A DNA stretch of 64,000 nucleotides from Alteromonas sp. CI.11.F.A3 (GTDB taxonomy: Bacteria; Pseudomonadota; Gammaproteobacteria; Enterobacterales; Alteromonadaceae), in the NCBI RefSeq assembly GCF_032925565.1, contig NZ_CP136708.1:3720001-3784000 (forward strand). The letters are read 5' to 3'. Both the position numbers and the translations under genes were made by a program. Positions 31,771 to 39,649 of the stretch are shown here, piece after piece; the first letter of the stretch is position 1, and every line of letters starts with the position of its first letter. Below the pieces are notes generated by a model that was not told the origin of the DNA, did not search any database, and saw nothing but the letters and a program-made list of their open reading frames with translations.

Positions 31771-34422
31771 TTGACGCTGCAATCCCTAATAAAAAATATT
31801 GATCAAATAACGTCGGTTGACGACTTAGTTGCCATCAAGTCGTGTGTGGAAGATAGCTACGCATGGATAAAAGCGTCATTCGATAGTATTCCTGTTAACC
31901 AACTTGTCACGGGGCGTGCCCAATTTGTTGATGCCCTTTTGTGTCACTTGTGGCACCTCTATGGTTTAGACAATGAAAGTGAATTAGCATTATGTGCCGT
32001 AGGTGGCTATGGACGGGGGCACCTTCAACCTTATTCTGACATCGATTTACTGATAGTGAGCAAACGAACCCTTAAGCCTACTACCCAAGAAAAAGTCAGT
32101 CGCTTCATTACGCTGCTTTGGGATATTAAGCTTGATGTGGGTCAGTCGGTGCGTACCATCAAAGAAACCGTCAGCCTAGCAAAAGATGACATCTCCATTG
32201 CTACTAACCTAGTGGAAAGTCGACTGCTTTGTGGCAGCGAATCTATTTTTGAAAAGCTATGGGATGAAGTTAATGGGCGAAATTCTTGGACGAGTAAAGC
32301 GTTTTTCTCGGCCAAGTACGATGAACAAAAGCGACGTCACGCTAAATTTAACGGTACAGCCTACAACCTGGAACCTAACATCAAAGAAAACCCAGGCTGC
32401 TTAAGGGATATCCAGTCTATTGGTTGGGTAGCAAAAAAACACTTTAAAGAATATGACGGCTGGAACCTTGTAGGTCACGGTTACTTTACCGAGCAAGAAC
32501 ACAGCGAATTAATTACCTGTAGAATGCATTTGTGGAAAATGCGTTGTGCCTTACATCTGGTTGCAGGGCGAAGTGAAAACCGCCTTCTTTTTGATTACCA
32601 ACCTGATGTTGCCACCATGTTGGGGTATGGAGAAGAAGGAAAAAGCTCAGTTGAAAAAATGATGCGTGATTTCTTCCGCACCGTTGCCCGAGTTTCTGAA
32701 TTGAACCAAATGCTTTTGCAACGGTTCAAGTATGACATGCTTAATCAGAGTGTTCAGCGTACCGCGATTATTAACGACAATTTCGAATTACTCGATAATA
32801 TGATTTCGCCTCGCCATGAAAATGCATTTTCTTCGCCAGAAGCCCTTTTAGACTTTTTAAATGTGGTCACTAATACCCCTGAAGTTCAAGGTTTAAGCAC
32901 CACCTGTATTCGCCAAATAAGAAACGCACATCGTGCATTTGAGGATGCTTACTTTGTTGAGCGCCCCGCATGCCGTGAAAAGCTCATGATCTTGCTTAAA
33001 CAACCCGACTTTTTTAATTTTGGTTGGGACATTATGCATCAGTACGGCATTCTACAAGCTTACTTACCTGAGTGGGATGCCATCGTAGGGATGATGCAAT
33101 TTGATTTGTTTCACGCCTATACAGTGGATGAACATACACACCGCTTAGTAAAGCACGTGAATTACTTTTTCTCGAAAGAGAACAAAGATTTTCCACGCTG
33201 CGGCCGCATCTGTCGTAATTTAGACAAGCCAGAAGTGTTGTATATTGCCGCTATATTTCACGATATCGCTAAAGGTCGTAACGGCGACCACTCAACGCTA
33301 GGCGCGATTGATGTGGCTAAGTTCTGTGAACAGCATGACGTACCGGCGAACGACGCGGCCATGATAAGCTGGCTAGTGGAAAACCACCTGCTAATGTCGG
33401 TAGTGGCACAACGCAGAGACATTTACGACCCAGACGTTATCAGTGAATTTGCTGGCGCGGTAAGAAGCCACAACCACTTAAATTTACTTTATACCCTTAC
33501 TCTTGCAGACATTCGGGCAACTAACGATAATTTGTGGAATGATTGGAAAGCATCTCTGCTCAGAGAACTTTATTTAATGACGCAAAAAGCATTAGATAAC
33601 GGGTTACAATGCCAAGTAACATTAAGTGAGCGAGTAACCACTCACAAATATCAAGCGCAACAAATTCTGCACGAGCGCGGGGTTAGCTCTGAATCGATTG
33701 ATGGATTATGGGCGCGGTTAGATGATGACTATTTTGTACGATTCAAGCCCACCCAAATTGCATGGCATACCGAAGAAATCGTTAAGGCTCAGGATGATTG
33801 GCTAACACCAGATAGCGACCAGCTTTTAGTTAAAGCCAATGACAACAGTGCAAAAGGCGGCACGGAAATTTTTCTTTTCGGTAAAGATAGAAAAGCCTTA
33901 TTTGCACAAGTAGCTTCCGTATTAGACAGTCGTAATTGCTCTATTCACGATGCCCATGTTACCGTAACCCGCGATGGCTATGTGTTTGACAGTATGTTGG
34001 TGCTTGAAAATGATGGTTCAAGGCTAACATCTGAGTCCCGTATTCAATCGCTAGAAAAAGCGATTAGCACTCAGCTTGAAAAACCAGGCCGTTCACACGA
34101 AAATAAGCGTAAACTACCTCGTCAAATGAAACAGCTAGACGTGCCAACTAAAGTACGCTTTTTCGGTGTGAGCGATGAAGCCACACTCGTTGAGTTAGAA
34201 GCACTAGACGCGCCCGGCATTTTGGCTAAAATTGGCCATGCTTTTGTTGATACCAATGTCACCTTAAAGCTGGCAAAAATTGCGACTATCGGCGAGCGCG
34301 CAGAAGATATATTTATTGTCAGTAATGATGCTGGCAAAGCATTAACCCAAGAACAACAAGTGAGCTTGAAAAAGCGCATTTTGTTTAAACTCGATCAACT
34401 TGAAGATATCACGATACCATGA
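31771..34422 (+). CDS. glnD: Bifunctional PII uridylyltransferase / uridylyl-removing enzyme
   Basis: The primary nitrogen sensor: it uridylylates PII proteins under nitrogen limitation and removes UMP when glutamine is high. Domains in order are nucleotidyltransferase with [18 protein letters not shown], the helical linker, the HD hydrolase ([27 protein letters not shown]) and two C-terminal ACT domains that bind glutamine. The frame is open from a GTG at 31735. The TTG at 31771 has a better AGAAGG site and gives 883 residues (E. coli 890); the start is therefore uncertain by 12 codons. It overlaps dapD by 4 nt. Confidence 0.96.
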   Translation: MTLQSLIKNIDQITSVDDLVAIKSCVEDSYAWIKASFDSIPVNQLVTGRAQFVDALLCHLWHLYGLDNESELALCAVGGYGRGHLQPYSDIDLLIVSKRTLKPTTQEKVSRFITLLWDIKLDVGQSVRTIKETVSLAKDDISIATNLVESRLLCGSESIFEKLWDEVNGRNSWTSKAFFSAKYDEQKRRHAKFNGTAYNLEPNIKENPGCLRDIQSIGWVAKKHFKEYDGWNLVGHGYFTEQEHSELITCRMHLWKMRCALHLVAGRSENRLLFDYQPDVATMLGYGEEGKSSVEKMMRDFFRTVARVSELNQMLLQRFKYDMLNQSVQRTAIINDNFELLDNMISPRHENAFSSPEALLDFLNVVTNTPEVQGLSTTCIRQIRNAHRAFEDAYFVERPACREKLMILLKQPDFFNFGWDIMHQYGILQAYLPEWDAIVGMMQFDLFHAYTVDEHTHRLVKHVNYFFSKENKDFPRCGRICRNLDKPEVLYIAAIFHDIAKGRNGDHSTLGAIDVAKFCEQHDVPANDAAMISWLVENHLLMSVVAQRRDIYDPDVISEFAGAVRSHNHLNLLYTLTLADIRATNDNLWNDWKASLLRELYLMTQKALDNGLQCQVTLSERVTTHKYQAQQILHERGVSSESIDGLWARLDDDYFVRFKPTQIAWHTEEIVKAQDDWLTPDSDQLLVKANDNSAKGGTEIFLFGKDRKALFAQVASVLDSRNCSIHDAHVTVTRDGYVFDSMLVLENDGSRLTSESRIQSLEKAISTQLEKPGRSHENKRKLPRQMKQLDVPTKVRFFGVSDEATLVELEALDAPGILAKIGHAFVDTNVTLKLAKIATIGERAEDIFIVSNDAGKALTQEQQVSLKKRILFKLDQLEDITIP

Positions 34423-35243
34423 ATGAATTGAAAGCCATTATTGAAGACGCCTTCGAAAACCGCGACAACATTAGCCCTTCTTCTGCCTCTGCAGAAGTGA
34501 AACAAGCCGTTGCCGATGCTATTGCATTGCTTAATAGCGGTAAAGCGCGTGTAGCTGAAAAAATCGCGGGCGAATGGGTTGTTCATCAGTGGTTAAAGAA
34601 AGCCGTTTTGCTTTTCTTCCGCCTACACAACAACGACGTTATTGAAGGCGCTGAAAGCCGTTACTACGACAAAGTGCCTTTAAAATACAGCAACTATACT
34701 GCTGAACAATTTGCTAATGATGGCGCGCGTATTGTGCCTCCTGCTGCAGTCCGTACTGGTACCTTCGTGGGTAAAAATGCGGTTGTTATGCCTTCGTACG
34801 TAAACATTGGTGCATTCGTTGATGAAGGCACCATGGTAGATACATGGGCAACGGTGGGTTCTTGCGCACAAATCGGTAAGAACGTTCACTTATCTGGCGG
34901 CGTAGGCATTGGTGGTGTTTTAGAGCCACTTCAAGCGAACCCTACTATCATTGAAGATAACTGCTTTATTGGCGCACGCTCTGAAATTGTTGAAGGCGTT
35001 ATTGTTGAAGAAGGCGCGGTTATTTCAATGGGCGTTTACATTAGCCAAAGCACCCGTATTTATGATCGTGAAACCGGCGAAGTACATTATGGCCGCGTAC
35101 CTGCGGGCTCAGTAGTGGTTTCTGGTAACATGCCAAGTCCAGACGGTAAATACAGCCTATACGCTGCCATTATCGTGAAGAAAGTAGACGCTAAAACCCG
35201 TGCTAAAGTAGGAATTAATGCCCTACTACGCGGTGTTGAATAA
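34419..35243 (+). CDS. dapD: 2,3,4,5-tetrahydropyridine-2,6-dicarboxylate N-succinyltransferase
   Basis: Succinylates tetrahydrodipicolinate in the lysine/diaminopimelate pathway, providing the peptidoglycan cross-linking residue. The 274-residue protein has the E. coli length: N-terminal helical domain, left-handed beta helix with hexapeptide repeats ([20 protein letters not shown]), and [17 protein letters not shown] overlap with glnD means translational coupling, as in E. coli, where the two genes are adjacent. Confidence 0.98.
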   Translation: MNELKAIIEDAFENRDNISPSSASAEVKQAVADAIALLNSGKARVAEKIAGEWVVHQWLKKAVLLFFRLHNNDVIEGAESRYYDKVPLKYSNYTAEQFANDGARIVPPAAVRTGTFVGKNAVVMPSYVNIGAFVDEGTMVDTWATVGSCAQIGKNVHLSGGVGIGGVLEPLQANPTIIEDNCFIGARSEIVEGVIVEEGAVISMGVYISQSTRIYDRETGEVHYGRVPAGSVVVSGNMPSPDGKYSLYAAIIVKKVDAKTRAKVGINALLRGVE

Positions 35244-35274
35244 GTCTGTATTCACGTATTAAACGTTTTGCATT

Positions 35275-35301
35275 AAAAAAGGGCGCTTAGCGCCCTTTTT
35301 T
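35275..35301. terminator. Bidirectional intrinsic terminator between dapD and yqcA
   Basis: GGGCGC (35281-35286) and GCGCCC (35290-35295) pair around TTA, with six A on the left and six T on the right. It can serve dapD (plus) and the flavodoxin gene (minus). Confidence 0.85.
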
Positions 35302-35328
35302 GTTTTTCGATATTTGATTCGAAACGCG

Positions 35329-35778
35329 TTACACGCCTAGCTGCGCTTTAATACTGTTTACCCACTCAATAACCATGGCTTCAGGTTCAAGGGTTTCAAG
35401 GGCATCCACTTCTAGCATATCGGCTACCGCTTTGCCTTGCAGCTCTAACAACAACTCGTTGAATTGACGACCAGCACCACAAAAGCTTTCCCCATAACTA
35501 CTGTCACCTAACGCAGCAACAGCGAAAGGCTTGTCGTTTAACAAAGGGAACTCGTCTTTCAAGTCAGAGAAGACAAATTCTAAATTTGGTGGAACATCGC
35601 CTTGGCCAGTCGTAGAAGTAATCAATAAGATAGCGTCAGCATCGGTAAAGTCACTTACTGAAGGGTCGCTCTCAAGCTCGCAATCTACGCCTTGCTCTGC
35701 AAGATTTTCTTCAACCTGCTCTGCTACATGCTGCGCATTACCATACACGGTACCTGCAAAAATTTTTAATGTTGCCAT
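35329..35778 (-). CDS. yqcA: Flavodoxin, MioC/YqcA family
   Basis: A small FMN-binding electron carrier. The 149-residue protein equals E. coli YqcA in length, with the phosphate loop GTVYGNAQHVAE and STTGQGDVPPN, and ALGDSSYGESFCGAGRQF near the flavin. It is last in the yqcC-truC-yqcA group, the same neighbourhood as E. coli. The redox partner is unknown. Confidence 0.88.
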   Translation of the reverse strand: MATLKIFAGTVYGNAQHVAEQVEENLAEQGVDCELESDPSVSDFTDADAILLITSTTGQGDVPPNLEFVFSDLKDEFPLLNDKPFAVAALGDSSYGESFCGAGRQFNELLLELQGKAVADMLEVDALETLEPEAMVIEWVNSIKAQLGV

Positions 35779-35846
35779 TACTTCCTCATCATCTTTTCAA
35801 ATCGTATGGGTTCCCGGTTAGGCAGTACACTTTCGTGGCCCAAACC

Positions 35847-36644
35847 TTAAACCTGGTATTCTTGCCACGCATTTAACACTCGTTGCATTTCTGAATGCAT
35901 TCTAACAGACACCGATAGCCACTTTTTAGTTATCGGGTGATAAAAACCCATCTGCGTACAACTTAAGGCCAAATTTTGAAAACTAAAGTGGGTTTGCAAA
36001 AATTTGTTCTGTTTTCCGTCCCCATGAGTGGTATCACCCAGTATAGGATGTCTGATATGCACCATATGTCGGCGTAACTGATGTTTACGGCCTGTGGACG
36101 GCAAAAGTTTTACCAACGAATAGCGGGCAGTTTCATATTTGCCAACGGCGAAAGGTAGCTCATAGTTCGCTAAACTTTCGTATACCGTTGTAGCTTGTTG
36201 CGGTGCCTGTTGCGGGCGCTTGTGTTTATCGGCAATTTTATCGTAGCGATATTTGAGCGCATAATCGATAAGCCCTGAATGTTTAACGTAGCCACGCACA
36301 ATAGCGTGATACTGTTTTTGTACCTGCTTATTCATCAACTGCTGGCCAAGCTGCGCTGCCGTTTTACTGTCGAAGCTAAACAAGAGTACACCAGATGTAG
36401 GTCTGTCTAATCGGTGGGCGGGGAATACATGCTTGTTAAGCTGATCCCTTAAGGTCTGCACCGCAAAACGCGTTTCATGCCTGTCGATAGGACTTCTGTG
36501 CACCAGTAAGCCAGGCGGTTTATCGATGGCCACGATATGCTCATCTTGATATAAAATATTGAGCGGTGGATATGGTTGCTCACTCGTACTGCCAGCATTT
36601 TTACTTGGGGTTTCACATTGGGTTAAAGGAAATTCTTCAGGCAT
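35847..36644 (-). CDS. truC: tRNA pseudouridine(65) synthase TruC
   Basis: Isomerises uridine 65 in tRNA-Ile and tRNA-Asp. The 265-residue RluA-family fold has the catalytic Asp in HRLDRPTSGVLLFS, and GRKHQLRRHMVHIRHPILGD. N-terminal 25 residues are extra and polar. It lies 3 bp after yqcC. Confidence 0.93.
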   Translation of the reverse strand: MPEEFPLTQCETPSKNAGSTSEQPYPPLNILYQDEHIVAIDKPPGLLVHRSPIDRHETRFAVQTLRDQLNKHVFPAHRLDRPTSGVLLFSFDSKTAAQLGQQLMNKQVQKQYHAIVRGYVKHSGLIDYALKYRYDKIADKHKRPQQAPQQATTVYESLANYELPFAVGKYETARYSLVKLLPSTGRKHQLRRHMVHIRHPILGDTTHGDGKQNKFLQTHFSFQNLALSCTQMGFYHPITKKWLSVSVRMHSEMQRVLNAWQEYQV

Positions 36645-36647
36645 AAT

Positions 36648-36971
36648 TTACTTCTTATTGCGTTCGGTCAGTTTATCAAGTGCAAGCAACTGAACTAGGA
36701 TAGGGTCGGGACAGTCTGGCGCATACATGTGCGCTGCAGGCGAAATTGTCATCTTCCCTGGTAACTGGCCTACTGCTATTAACTGATGACATTTAGGCAC
36801 AAAGACATAGGCCAGCCACTCGAAAAAAGACAAGGTATCAATAGAAAAAGGCGCAGTACTGGCTAATTGCGCTTCGCTAGGTGCTTTGCTCGGCCAACGT
36901 TGCGTTTGGCGCAGCGCAGCTTCTAGCGCATTTAAATGATGCTCGAATTCTTCTATCAACTTCATCGTCAT
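36648..36971 (-). CDS. yqcC: YqcC family protein (DUF446)
   Basis: A small helical protein of 107 residues matching the YqcC family, always found with truC. LSFFEWLAYVFVPKCHQLI is the recognisable core. The biochemical function is unknown. The start is ATG at 36971 or a second ATG two codons later. It is first gene of the yqcC-truC-yqcA unit. Confidence 0.88.
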   Translation of the reverse strand: MTMKLIEEFEHHLNALEAALRQTQRWPSKAPSEAQLASTAPFSIDTLSFFEWLAYVFVPKCHQLIAVGQLPGKMTISPAAHMYAPDCPDPILVQLLALDKLTERNKK

Positions 36972-37133
36972 AACAGGGTTAACGGCTTGGCATGTAAATC
37001 AGAGCGGCAGTATACCAGAGGCAGCACGCATTCCGCTCGCGCCTTTAAAAGAACAATGCCTTTGCCAGTCGGCGGGTAATATATGCTAAACTTTGCGCCC
37101 TAAAATCAGTTTTATGAAGTGAGAACGCCTGAA

Positions 37134-38180
37134 ATGAACGCAAACAGTATTAACTCTATCAGCGAATTTTTATTGCATGCAGGTACAGAATATATTGTTT
37201 TTGATATGGGTCGAAGACTCACTGCTTTGGACAATCAGGCGTTTTTGGATATAGAAAATGGCTCAACCGTGGCGCCCTTCCCTCGCCAGCAACATGCGTG
37301 GTTCGGCATCGTTTTTTGGAACAAGAACAGCTCAAACCAGCACTATATTTGGTTTATTAAATTACCACTGGACGAGCAAGGGTTGGTTGTTACAGCTACA
37401 CGAAACCATTTCCTTCAAATTATCGTTGATGCACTAGGCCAATCAATTTCTGATGACTCTGAAGCGGCCAATACATTGCCAGATAACCCCTATTCATTTG
37501 TGCCTGCGCAGTCATTACTTGCGCAATTTAATGCACTGGTTCGTGCAAAGCTGAACCAGCCTATTAGCGCCAGCGCACAACACGTTATCGCCTATGTAAA
37601 AGCGCCTCAGGTGGCTGATTGGCAAAATATTCCCTTACAAGGGATTGCGGATGTAGTTACCCGGCTAGATACCATGGAAAATGGGCAAGAAGTGCAAGAC
37701 TGTGTGCTCAGTAACTTTTCGCTTTTTGCTGAACCGTTTCAACGGGCTTTTATGGAAATGGCCGAAGTTGCCACCGTATCCGAGCCACTTAACCAATGCA
37801 TGCTTTCGGTGTTAGACGGCGATGAAGTGAGTTTAGCTGCGCTACGTGGTTTATCTTGTGAAACCAAAAACGACACTATCTATACGCAATTAGTTTCGCA
37901 CTTTGAAGCTAAGAAATTGAATCGCTTGGATATATTAAGTGTTATTGCCGCACGCCATTTTCAACAAATGGACGAGAAATTATTGTTACTATTTTTTGAA
38001 GCGGTTGCCGAGGTTGATAGCAAAGAAAACTACAATGGCGAAGTATTCCGCGGCTTCTTCTCAGATCTTGTTCAAGTACCCCAGTTACGTGAATTAGTGC
38101 TAGGCATACTAAGAACCCCAGAACGCAGTGACTTACTTGCCAGCGCAATTGGTACTTTGTTCTCGCAAACCAAGGGATAA
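37134..38180 (+). CDS. DUF3549 family protein
   Basis: A 348-residue cytosolic protein recognised as DUF3549, an uncharacterised gammaproteobacterial family usually paired with DUF3301 as here. Segments such as YIVFDMGRRLTALD and PFPRQQHAWFGIVFW look conserved. The frame is open from a GTG at 37119, but ATG 37134 is the more ordinary start; neither has a strong ribosome-binding site. No enzyme motif was seen. Confidence 0.75.
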   Translation: MNANSINSISEFLLHAGTEYIVFDMGRRLTALDNQAFLDIENGSTVAPFPRQQHAWFGIVFWNKNSSNQHYIWFIKLPLDEQGLVVTATRNHFLQIIVDALGQSISDDSEAANTLPDNPYSFVPAQSLLAQFNALVRAKLNQPISASAQHVIAYVKAPQVADWQNIPLQGIADVVTRLDTMENGQEVQDCVLSNFSLFAEPFQRAFMEMAEVATVSEPLNQCMLSVLDGDEVSLAALRGLSCETKNDTIYTQLVSHFEAKKLNRLDILSVIAARHFQQMDEKLLLLFFEAVAEVDSKENYNGEVFRGFFSDLVQVPQLRELVLGILRTPERSDLLASAIGTLFSQTKG

Positions 38181-38183
38181 TGA

Positions 38184-38489
38184 ATGACGCTTCTTGAATT
38201 AACGTTATGGTTAGGCTTGGGCTTTGTCGCCTTTCAGTTTTGGCGCATACGAAGTATTTCGGAATTTACCGATAGTTACTTGCGCCAGTATTGTAAAAAC
38301 AATCAACTGCAACTGCTCAGTATCGCCAGAGCCAAAACCCGCATTACCTTCAACTACAGTAAGCCCGATTGGCATAACATTTTTGTGTTTGAGTTTTCAG
38401 GCAATGGGGAAGACAGATACAGCGGAGAAGTTGAATTGGTAGGTAAACATATTATTAGAACTACCTTGCCACCCCATAGGGTAAATTAA
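38184..38489 (+). CDS. DUF3301 family small membrane protein
   Basis: A 101-residue protein with one N-terminal hydrophobic segment (LLELTLWLGLGFVAFQFW) followed by a small soluble domain ending near NGEDRYSGEVELVG, matching DUF3301. It starts 3 bp after the DUF3549 stop, so the two are co-translated. The function is unknown. It is convergent with the CsrB-like RNA gene, whose terminator can also stop this operon. Confidence 0.75.
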   Translation: MTLLELTLWLGLGFVAFQFWRIRSISEFTDSYLRQYCKNNQLQLLSIARAKTRITFNYSKPDWHNIFVFEFSGNGEDRYSGEVELVGKHIIRTTLPPHRVN

Positions 38490-38621
38490 GTTTATCAGGC
38501 TTGTGCCACCCGCTATACAAATAGTCATTAACAAGATAACGGTGCCGAACAACACTGGATGACTAGTAAAATTAACACCTAGCAAAATTGACGTTTTTAG
38601 TGGTAACGCTAAAAATTACGC

Positions 38622-38654
38622 AAAAAAAGGGGTAGCCTCTCTGCTACCCCTTTT
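38622..38654 (-). terminator. Terminator of the CsrB-like RNA
   Basis: GGGGTAGC (38629-38636) and GCTACCCC (38643-38650) form a perfect 8-bp stem around a 6-nt loop. On the minus strand it is followed by seven U residues. On the plus strand four T follow, so it may also end the DUF3549-DUF3301 transcript. Confidence 0.92.
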
Positions 38655-39300
38655 CCTGGAATTTTGAGTTTCCCTCTCTGCGTTCCTTTGCGACTAAAAT
38701 CTTCCCGATTAAAATCCATATACGCCCCTTTCCATCTTCTCTCGCGTGTTCCAGTGCGAGTTACCCATCCTTGCGTAAGTCCCTTTCCATTTATCCTTAA
38801 CATCCCACCTATCCTACACGTGGGGGCCTCATCCTAAGGCTGTTCCTTGCCAGCAAAAGCTGGTGTTCCTATCCTTTCATCCTTTCTACATTACACATCC
38901 TGTGCAACTTGCTCAATCCATAAGCGGTCCGTTCGTTCCTGAGCTGCCTTGCTCTTACGCATCCTGCGCAAACTATCCCTGCTTAAGCCTTCCAAGCTTT
39001 CCTTTACGATATATCCTATATCTTTCCTTTTTATGACGATCCTTCGCCAAATCCTTTCTACTTCCTGTTGCGATTCCTTATCGCTTACGCTTTCCTTGCT
39101 TGTCCCTTTGGTAATTCCATTTCAGCACGTCCGGTGCGCTTATCATCCCTGTGATGCTTCCTGCTTTTCCCTCTCCCCTCACTCCTGTTGAGGGATTCTC
39201 TTCCTTAAGTTGTCCAAGGCTGTCCTTAAAATCATCCTGACTCATCGTGTTTCCCTGTGACGCCATTAATAATATCCCTACCAAGAATTCCTGCTAGGCA
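38622..39300 (-). ncRNA. csrB: CsrB-family CsrA-sequestering small RNA (unusually long)
   Basis: Read on the minus strand, this 680-nt interval contains about 48 GGA triplets by manual count (roughly 10 expected by chance), 27 of them AGGA. Many lie in hairpin loops. TTGCGCAGGATGCGTAA (38955-38971) and TTGCACAGGATGTGTAA (38891-38907) are two copies of one 7-bp stem with a GGA loop; they differ by a compensatory G-C to A-U change. Others are GATATA-GGA-TATATC (39008-39022), GCGAT/ATCGC (39070-39084) and CCTCA/TGAGG (39177-39193). The CACAGGATGTG core matches the CsrA SELEX consensus. It ends in a perfect terminator. E. coli csrB (369 nt) lies between yqcC and syd, and yqcC is nearby here. The 5' end is approximate: a TATTGTAAT -10-like sequence lies about 39306-39314. 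Confidence 0.9.
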
Positions 39301-39403
39301 GAATTACAATAAATTAAGGAGAAAGTAAGGAGTTACTATGATCTAAAAATGAAAAAACCATATAAATCAACAACATTAGACTTTAGTCTAGATATAAACC
39401 ACG

Positions 39404-39442
39404 AAAAAAAACCCACATTTCCTACACTTTTGTAGGAAATGT
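39404..39442 (-). terminator. Perfect 12-bp hairpin with U8 tail upstream of csrB
   Basis: ACATTTCCTACA (39415-39426) and TGTAGGAAATGT (39431-39442) are perfect inverted repeats with a 4-nt loop. On the minus strand GGG and eight U follow. It looks like a strong terminator, yet the upstream peptidase gene already has one at 39614-39639. It may end a short unannotated RNA, insulate csrB, or bind a regulator. Confidence 0.6.
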
Positions 39443-39613
39443 CGTACAAAGCTTGTCGTCATTATGACCAATTGCGAATTTTGTGGTGTCTGTCATTCGA
39501 AACGAGAATCTCGTTCAAGAGAAAAATTGCACAAATTTACATCAATATGGAAAAGTCATGGCTCACTTTGGTATTGAGCTTAGTTAGTTTGCACGTAAAA
39601 TTAAGCGCTTATG

Positions 39614-39639
39614 AAAAGAGGAGCGAAGACTCCTCTTTT
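39614..39639 (-). terminator. Terminator of the S9 peptidase gene
   Basis: AAAAGAGGAG (39614-39623) and CTCCTCTTTT (39630-39639) form a perfect 10-bp stem around CGAAGA, just after the peptidase stop codon. The A/T ends make it usable in both directions. Confidence 0.8.
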
Positions 39640-39649
39640 GTGAAAGGGC

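Noticed and set aside
38609..39284. Open frames in the csrB region (38609-38803 minus, 38949-39191 plus, 39078-39284 minus)
   Set aside because: They are short, lack ribosome-binding sites in the right place, have odd low-complexity translations (RKGTQRGKLK..., FPFLMTIL...) and coincide with the GGA-hairpin array, which explains the sequence better.
39327..39346. AAGGAG followed by ATG at 39338 on the plus strand
   Set aside because: The frame ends two codons later (ATG ATC TAA), so it is not a gene.
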